This document shows positions 60,847-64,000 of a stretch of DNA of 64,000 nucleotides, one piece after another. The translations under genes were made by a program, and so were the position numbers. The notes beneath the pieces are model-generated. The model was not told the origin of the DNA. It saw only the letters and a program-made list of their open reading frames with translations, and searched no databases. How positions within the stretch are numbered: the first letter of the stretch is position 1; each line of letters begins with the position of its first letter. Origin of the DNA: JBBIQV01 sp964555285 (GTDB taxonomy: Bacteria > Nitrospirota > Nitrospiria > Nitrospirales > Nitrospiraceae); assembly GCA_964555285.1 (NCBI GenBank), contig CAZKRM010000001.1, positions 62,001 through 126,000 of the forward strand. Direction: 5' to 3'.

Positions 60847-61130
60847 TCACGTATTGCTGTGCGTACCATCGGAAGGTGACGTCACTTTCCAGCCTGTCCA
60901 TCCCAGAAGTCCCCAGCCGACTAAGAACAGCACACCTCCCACCGGTGTCATGGCCCCCAGCCATCGGATTCCCAGCAGCGCCGGCAGATACAGACTGCCG
61001 GAAAAGAGAACCGTCCCCCCTACAAAGAGCACCAGCCTGCCGCCTCGACGTTGGCCTGAGGAAACTGATACCCCGTCCACGCGACTAGAAAAAGCGCGAA
61101 GGCGTGGTACATTTGGAAGTGGGAAACATC
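60847..61130 (-). pseudogene. Broken DUF423 (YgdD-type) membrane protein gene
   Basis: The C-terminal half is clear in one frame, LVLFVGGTVLFSGSLYLPAL then GIRWLGAMTPVGGVLFLVGW, the DUF423 pattern. The preceding part, HFQMYHAFALFLVAWTG, also typical of DUF423 (QMYHALAL), lies in another frame and runs into a stop; the frame changes within about 61021-61040. The N-terminal third with the GAFGAH motif is missing; a stop lies just before the remnant and the next gene starts there. It thus has both an N-terminal truncation and a frameshift. The open frame reaching 61215 is partly an artefact. Confidence 0.75.
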
Positions 61131-61165
61131 CTAGCATGAGCCGGTCACGAGCACGGAACAGCGCG

Positions 61166-61729
61166 ATGCCGATCGAGTGCCCCCGCTGCCTGCACACTAA
61201 CGCAGATTCCTCCACGACCTGCAGGTGCGGCTACGACTCGGCACCGCAGCTCCGCCGGTTGCAGATAGACTCGCCGACAACATCTACCAGTGAGGCGCCC
61301 ACCCCGGCAGCGCTACCCAAGGAAATGCGGAAGCGTGACTTTCTGTTCGGGATCGGTGTGATCTGGATAGCCCTATCGATTGGAGAGTGGGTCTGGATTC
61401 GGCTTCATCTGCCGACACGTCCGGCCTTCGAACTTCTCAAAGACAGTCTCCTCGTGGGGTTAACCGACCTGGCTGGGGCCCTATTCGTAGGGAGCCTGGG
61501 ATGGGTGGGGGTCTGGTTTCTGCTCGCCTCTGAGGGGTCTCATCGTTCGCTCTGTCCCAAGCGCGTCACTCTCTCCGTGACGTTTCTGGCAGCCAGCTTT
61601 CTGTTCATCGTCGCTCGAGTCACCAGCCCTGCCCTGTTGACTCAGCACCTCATCAACGGGCTGCTTCTCTTCGCGATAGCCGGGTTTTCGTATTACGCAG
61701 GTTCCCGCGGCTGGTTCGGGAAGTGGTAG
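61166..61729 (+). CDS. Zinc-ribbon membrane protein of unknown function
   Basis: A 187-aa protein beginning MPIECPRCLHTNADSSTTCR, with a CPRC...CRCG zinc-ribbon-like motif in the first 24 residues. Four hydrophobic segments follow (FLFGIGVIWIALSIGEWVWI, LTDLAGALFVGSLGWVGVWF, LSVTFLAASFLFIVARVTSP, LLLFAIAGFSYYAGSRGWFG). No family is recognised. An ATG 10 codons upstream at 61136 is an alternative start. The large frame further upstream overlaps other genes and is not coding. Confidence 0.65.
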   Translation: MPIECPRCLHTNADSSTTCRCGYDSAPQLRRLQIDSPTTSTSEAPTPAALPKEMRKRDFLFGIGVIWIALSIGEWVWIRLHLPTRPAFELLKDSLLVGLTDLAGALFVGSLGWVGVWFLLASEGSHRSLCPKRVTLSVTFLAASFLFIVARVTSPALLTQHLINGLLLFAIAGFSYYAGSRGWFGKW

Positions 61730-61760
61730 TCACGCTCCAAAGAAGAACTACGTGCAAGTC

Positions 61761-62213
61761 CTATTTCGCCGTTCTCTTAAACACAAACGCGATGAAGGAT
61801 TGATCCATTCCTCGGCGTATTCCCGTGAGCGGCTGGATCATTTGCCATCCGCCCTGGCTGTAGGAGTTCGCCTGAACTTCTAATTGCTGACGTGTGGTTT
61901 GGAGTGTCACAACATCAGCTTGAGAAGAGAATTGTCCGACGATTACCTTGTAAAGAACTTGCCTTGCCTCAGGAGGTCTGACAAAGGTGATGATGTGCAA
62001 TGTAAGACCATTCAAACTCGGCTGTTGCGCCATGATCCCATCCCAGCCTTTTTCTCCTAGTTCGTTCAAATTGTGTTCCCACTGAAATGGATCCTCAGGC
62101 AGGAACAGCGAGTACCGCTCACCTGATGGAAGGGCTTGGGCTGTCGCAATCGTAGGTAAGTACAGGAGCAGGCCCAGTATCGTCACACTGATGAAATAAG
62201 CAAGGCGCACCAT
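61761..62213 (-). CDS. Secreted protein of unknown function
   Basis: A 150-aa protein with a signal peptide (LAYFISVTILGLLLYLPTIA). The mature part includes WEHNLNELGEKGWDGIMAQQ and SQGGWQMIQPLTGIRRGMDQ; the repeated L/GW pattern resembles small DUF4177-like proteins with two related halves. The region is visibly AT-richer than its neighbours. The ATG at 62211-62213 was chosen because the signal peptide starts there. Confidence 0.65.
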   Translation of the reverse strand: MVRLAYFISVTILGLLLYLPTIATAQALPSGERYSLFLPEDPFQWEHNLNELGEKGWDGIMAQQPSLNGLTLHIITFVRPPEARQVLYKVIVGQFSSQADVVTLQTTRQQLEVQANSYSQGGWQMIQPLTGIRRGMDQSFIAFVFKRTAK

Positions 62214-62360
62214 AAAAAGTAGTCCCGTCCTGTGCCGATAACTTACATCAGTATGGACCACACCAATCTATCCCTCTTTGGGGTTACTTACCGCCAGGAA
62301 TTCGGCAGACGGTACACGCCTGTTAGTCGTAGCAGGTGACGCGGGCTAAGATTGATTTAG

Positions 62361-62450
62361 TGGTGCCGGAGGCCGGGCTCGAACCGGCACGGGCCTTGTG
62401 AGCCCAAGGGATTTTAAGTCCCTGGCGTCTGCCAATTCCGCCACTCCGGC
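62361..62450 (-). tRNA. tRNA-Leu (anticodon UAA)
   Basis: A complete 90-nt class II cloverleaf on the minus strand with encoded CCA. Acceptor stem GCCGGAG/CTCCGGC, anticodon stem AGGGA/TCCCT with loop CTTAAAA (anticodon TAA), a long variable arm (TGGGCTCACAAGGCCCG) and T arm GGTTCGAGCC. It reads leucine UUA codons. Confidence 0.97.
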
Positions 62451-62454
62451 AACA

Positions 62455-62544
62455 AAGATAAGGTTAAGGCTAAGGTCGAGGTTGAGAGTGGGTAAATAAT
62501 GCTCCTTCGCAGCGCTTAACCTTACCCTCAGCCTTGACCTGCAT
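62455..62544. repeat. 6-bp-register palindromic repeat next to tRNA-Leu
   Basis: The left half is 6-bp units in register from 62461 (aggtta, aggcta, aggtcg, aggttg). The right half (62515-62544) has cttaac, cttacc, ctcagc, cttgac, the reverse complement pattern. A hairpin of about 25 bp per arm is possible, ending 5 bp upstream of the tRNA 5' end. Confidence 0.75.
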
Positions 62545-62696
62545 TTGGAGTGCGGCGAGACTCTAGCACCAGGGGTAGGAACGGTCAAGGCGATGGTGGG
62601 GGGGGAATCGCAACACGCAAACAGCCTGTGCCGGTTGTCGGCAACAGGCCGTCAGCGTACAACGAAACGATGTCGATGTGCGGTCGTCGCGCGAAC

Positions 62697-62957
62697 CTAG
62701 GCGGCTTCGACGCTGGGTTTCCGATCGCGCTGTTGCACGATCATCTTCCCGCGCTCCACGACTTCGGCAACGCCCGACTTGATGGTGCGACCGAATCGTG
62801 TCGCCTGCACCTGGGCTCGTTTCGCATACCGGGCGATGTCGCGGCGTGTCTCCGATCCGCTCTTTGGCGCAAACAGGAGTCCAATCCCTGCTCCGAGAAC
62901 CGCCCCACCAGCCACTAATGCCGCCAGTTTTGCTGCTTGACGTCCCTGATCCGACAT
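62697..62957 (-). CDS. YtxH-domain protein
   Basis: An 86-aa protein with a glycine-rich membrane segment and the YtxH signature: KLAALVAGGAVLGAGIGLLF, then APKSGSETRRDIARYAKRAQ. YtxH proteins are small stress-related membrane proteins of unclear function. The ATG at 62955-62957 follows AAGGAGG; the open frame upstream of it is not needed. Confidence 0.88.
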   Translation of the reverse strand: MSDQGRQAAKLAALVAGGAVLGAGIGLLFAPKSGSETRRDIARYAKRAQVQATRFGRTIKSGVAEVVERGKMIVQQRDRKPSVEAA

Positions 62958-63362
62958 GGCAAGCCTCCTTTCCTCACAAGAGGTGTTAAAGATTGTATCG
63001 ACCAACTCTTGGCGAACGCTCACCTGTTGCTTCAGCAGTAACCGTGCCAGTGTGGAATCGTCAGAAATGAGGGGGAAAATGGCCTAGCGCGAGGGGAAAC
63101 GTTAACAGGCCCTCATCGAGGGTGGCGTTTCCTACACAGAGGGGGGAGACAACCGTTTCAGAAAGGCGACAGTGCAAGAATGGGAACCCTCCGAAGTGGC
63201 TGCCAAGGCCGCTTGACCGGCACAGACGAACGAGCATATTCCAGATTAGGCTGGCGCCAGGACTCGCCGCGCCCGCATCACGTTGGTTGGGGCTCGCCCC
63301 ACCTTGCAAACCGTTGGGCACCTCTCTTATGATCCCCGCGCCTTGACCATGAGGACGAAACT
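62958..63362. other. Intergenic region between ytxH-like gene and lgt
   Basis: About 405 bp without a supported gene. It contains an inverted repeat at 63095-63132 (GGAAACG facing CGTTTCC, with CCCTC ATC GAGGG inside). A minus-strand open frame of 86 codons here has no family similarity or ribosome site. Confidence 0.5.
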
Positions 63363-64000
63363 ATGACCTGGTGGCACGCCATCCCCTACCCCAACATCGA
63401 TCCGGTCTTCCTTCGACTGGGCCCCCTGCAATTTCGATGGTACGGGCTGATGTACCTCATCGGGCTCACAGCCGCGTACGTTCTCATCAAGTCACGGGTT
63501 GCATCACAGAAAATCGAGGTCACGACCGAGCAAATCTACGACATGGTCGTGTATGCAGCGGTTGGCGTGTTTCTTGGCGGTCGCCTCGGCTACACGCTCT
63601 TTTACAACCTGCCGTTTTATCTGGAGCATCCGGCGAAAGTTCTGGCTGTGTGGGAAGGCGGCATGTCGTTCCACGGCGGCCTGCTCGGCGTCATCGTCGC
63701 GCTCTGGCTCTTCAGCAGGAAACGTGGAATTGCCGCCTATACGGTCGCAGATCTGGCTGCCGCAGTCACGCCGGTGGGACTCGGCTTTGGCCGGCTCGGG
63801 AACTTTATCAATGGCGAGCTCTATGGCAGGGCGACGGACGTAGACTGGTGTATGGTGTTCCCCGGCGCCGGGCCGGCCTGTCGTCATCCGTCGCAGCTCT
63901 ATGAAGCCGGTCTTGAGGGGTTATTACTGTTTACGGTTCTCTGGCTACTCGGCCGGACGCCCAAACCCCCAGGCACGATCTTTTGGAGTTTTATCACCGG
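63363..64000 (+). CDS. lgt: Prolipoprotein diacylglyceryl transferase Lgt (cut by window edge)
   Basis: Lgt attaches diacylglycerol to the lipobox Cys of lipoproteins in the inner membrane. The first 212 codons are present. Family blocks include FRWYGLMYLIGLTAAYVLIK (start of the membrane region), GVFLGGRLGYTLFYNLPFYL, EGGMSFHGGLLGVIVALWLF (with the catalytic-region SFHGGL) and the Lgt signature GFGRLGNFINGELYGRATDV. HPSQLYEAGLEG follows. It serves the lipoproteins in this window (FlgH, the QseG-like protein). It stops at the edge, not at a stop codon. Confidence 0.95.
   Translation, partial: MTWWHAIPYPNIDPVFLRLGPLQFRWYGLMYLIGLTAAYVLIKSRVASQKIEVTTEQIYDMVVYAAVGVFLGGRLGYTLFYNLPFYLEHPAKVLAVWEGGMSFHGGLLGVIVALWLFSRKRGIAAYTVADLAAAVTPVGLGFGRLGNFINGELYGRATDVDWCMVFPGAGPACRHPSQLYEAGLEGLLLFTVLWLLGRTPKPPGTIFWSFIT

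Noticed and set aside
60677..61165. Upstream extension of the zinc-ribbon membrane protein
   Set aside because: It overlaps the preceding gene and the DUF423 remnant, and the protein's zinc-ribbon start is at 61166 or 61136.
62213..62241. Plus-strand TAAA...GCCGATAA resembling a sigma-28 promoter
   Set aside because: The spacer is 17 bp after TAAA, outside the usual range, and no plus-strand gene follows.
62346..62588. 80-codon minus-strand frame containing VAELADARDLKSLG
   Set aside because: This is the well-known false translation of a tRNA gene; it overlaps tRNA-Leu.
63061..63321. 86-codon minus-strand frame upstream of lgt
   Set aside because: No ribosome site, no family similarity, and unusual composition; it lies over an inverted repeat.

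Overview
The window is a GC-rich bacterial chromosome segment. About 38 kb of it is one nearly uninterrupted flagellar locus on the minus strand, followed by signalling genes and ordinary chromosomal genes. Gene content suggests a Gram-negative with a polar flagellum: P- and L-ring genes, FlhF/FlhG, sigma-54 activators, lipoproteins and a beta-barrel protein. The overall style (gene order, dispersed intergenic repeats, a receiver-FliH fusion) suggests a Nitrospira-like lineage, but that is inference; no rRNA or marker gene here proves it.

Reading the minus strand from high to low coordinates: an NtrC-type regulator with a receiver domain (37125-38537) is the likely master regulator. Next come a sigma-54 promoter, a secreted TPR protein and an FleS/FleR (FlrB/FlrC)-like two-component pair (32071-36945). 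The structural genes follow: flgB-flgC-fliE-fliF-fliG-fliH-fliI-fliJ-motE-like, then fliK-flgD-flgE, then fliL-fliM-fliN-fliO-fliP-fliQ-fliR-flhB-flhA-flhF-flhG-fliA, a degenerate GGDEF gene, flgF-flgG-flgA-flgH-flgI-flgJ, and flgM-flgN-flgK-flgL (flgL cut by the window edge). I see good sigma-54 (-24/-12) sites before the TPR gene, fliK, fliL and flgF. A near-consensus sigma-28 promoter lies inside the end of flgJ, just before flgM. This gives a readable hierarchy: master activator, then sigma-54 middle genes including fliA, then FliA-dependent late genes.

Right of the locus are tRNA-Thr, a GAF/HD-GYP protein, a CHASE2 adenylate/guanylate cyclase, a FecR-domain protein and a TPR/beta-barrel protein. 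These are followed by a GlrK-QseG-GlrR-like three-gene system, a membrane protein, clpB, yifB/comM, several secreted or membrane proteins of unknown role, an oxidoreductase, a dienelactone-hydrolase-like protein lacking its nucleophile, a broken DUF423 gene, tRNA-Leu, a YtxH-like protein and the start of lgt.

The most unusual observations are: (1) FliH carries an intact phospho-receiver domain at its N-terminus, which would link a phosphorelay directly to the flagellar export ATPase; (2) intergenic arrays in strict 6-, 7- or 8-bp register, often with inverted halves, four of them inside flagellar operons; (3) paired GTCA-N6-TGAC palindromes in enhancer position upstream of sigma-54 promoters; (4) a MITE-like element and an unassigned structured intergenic region.
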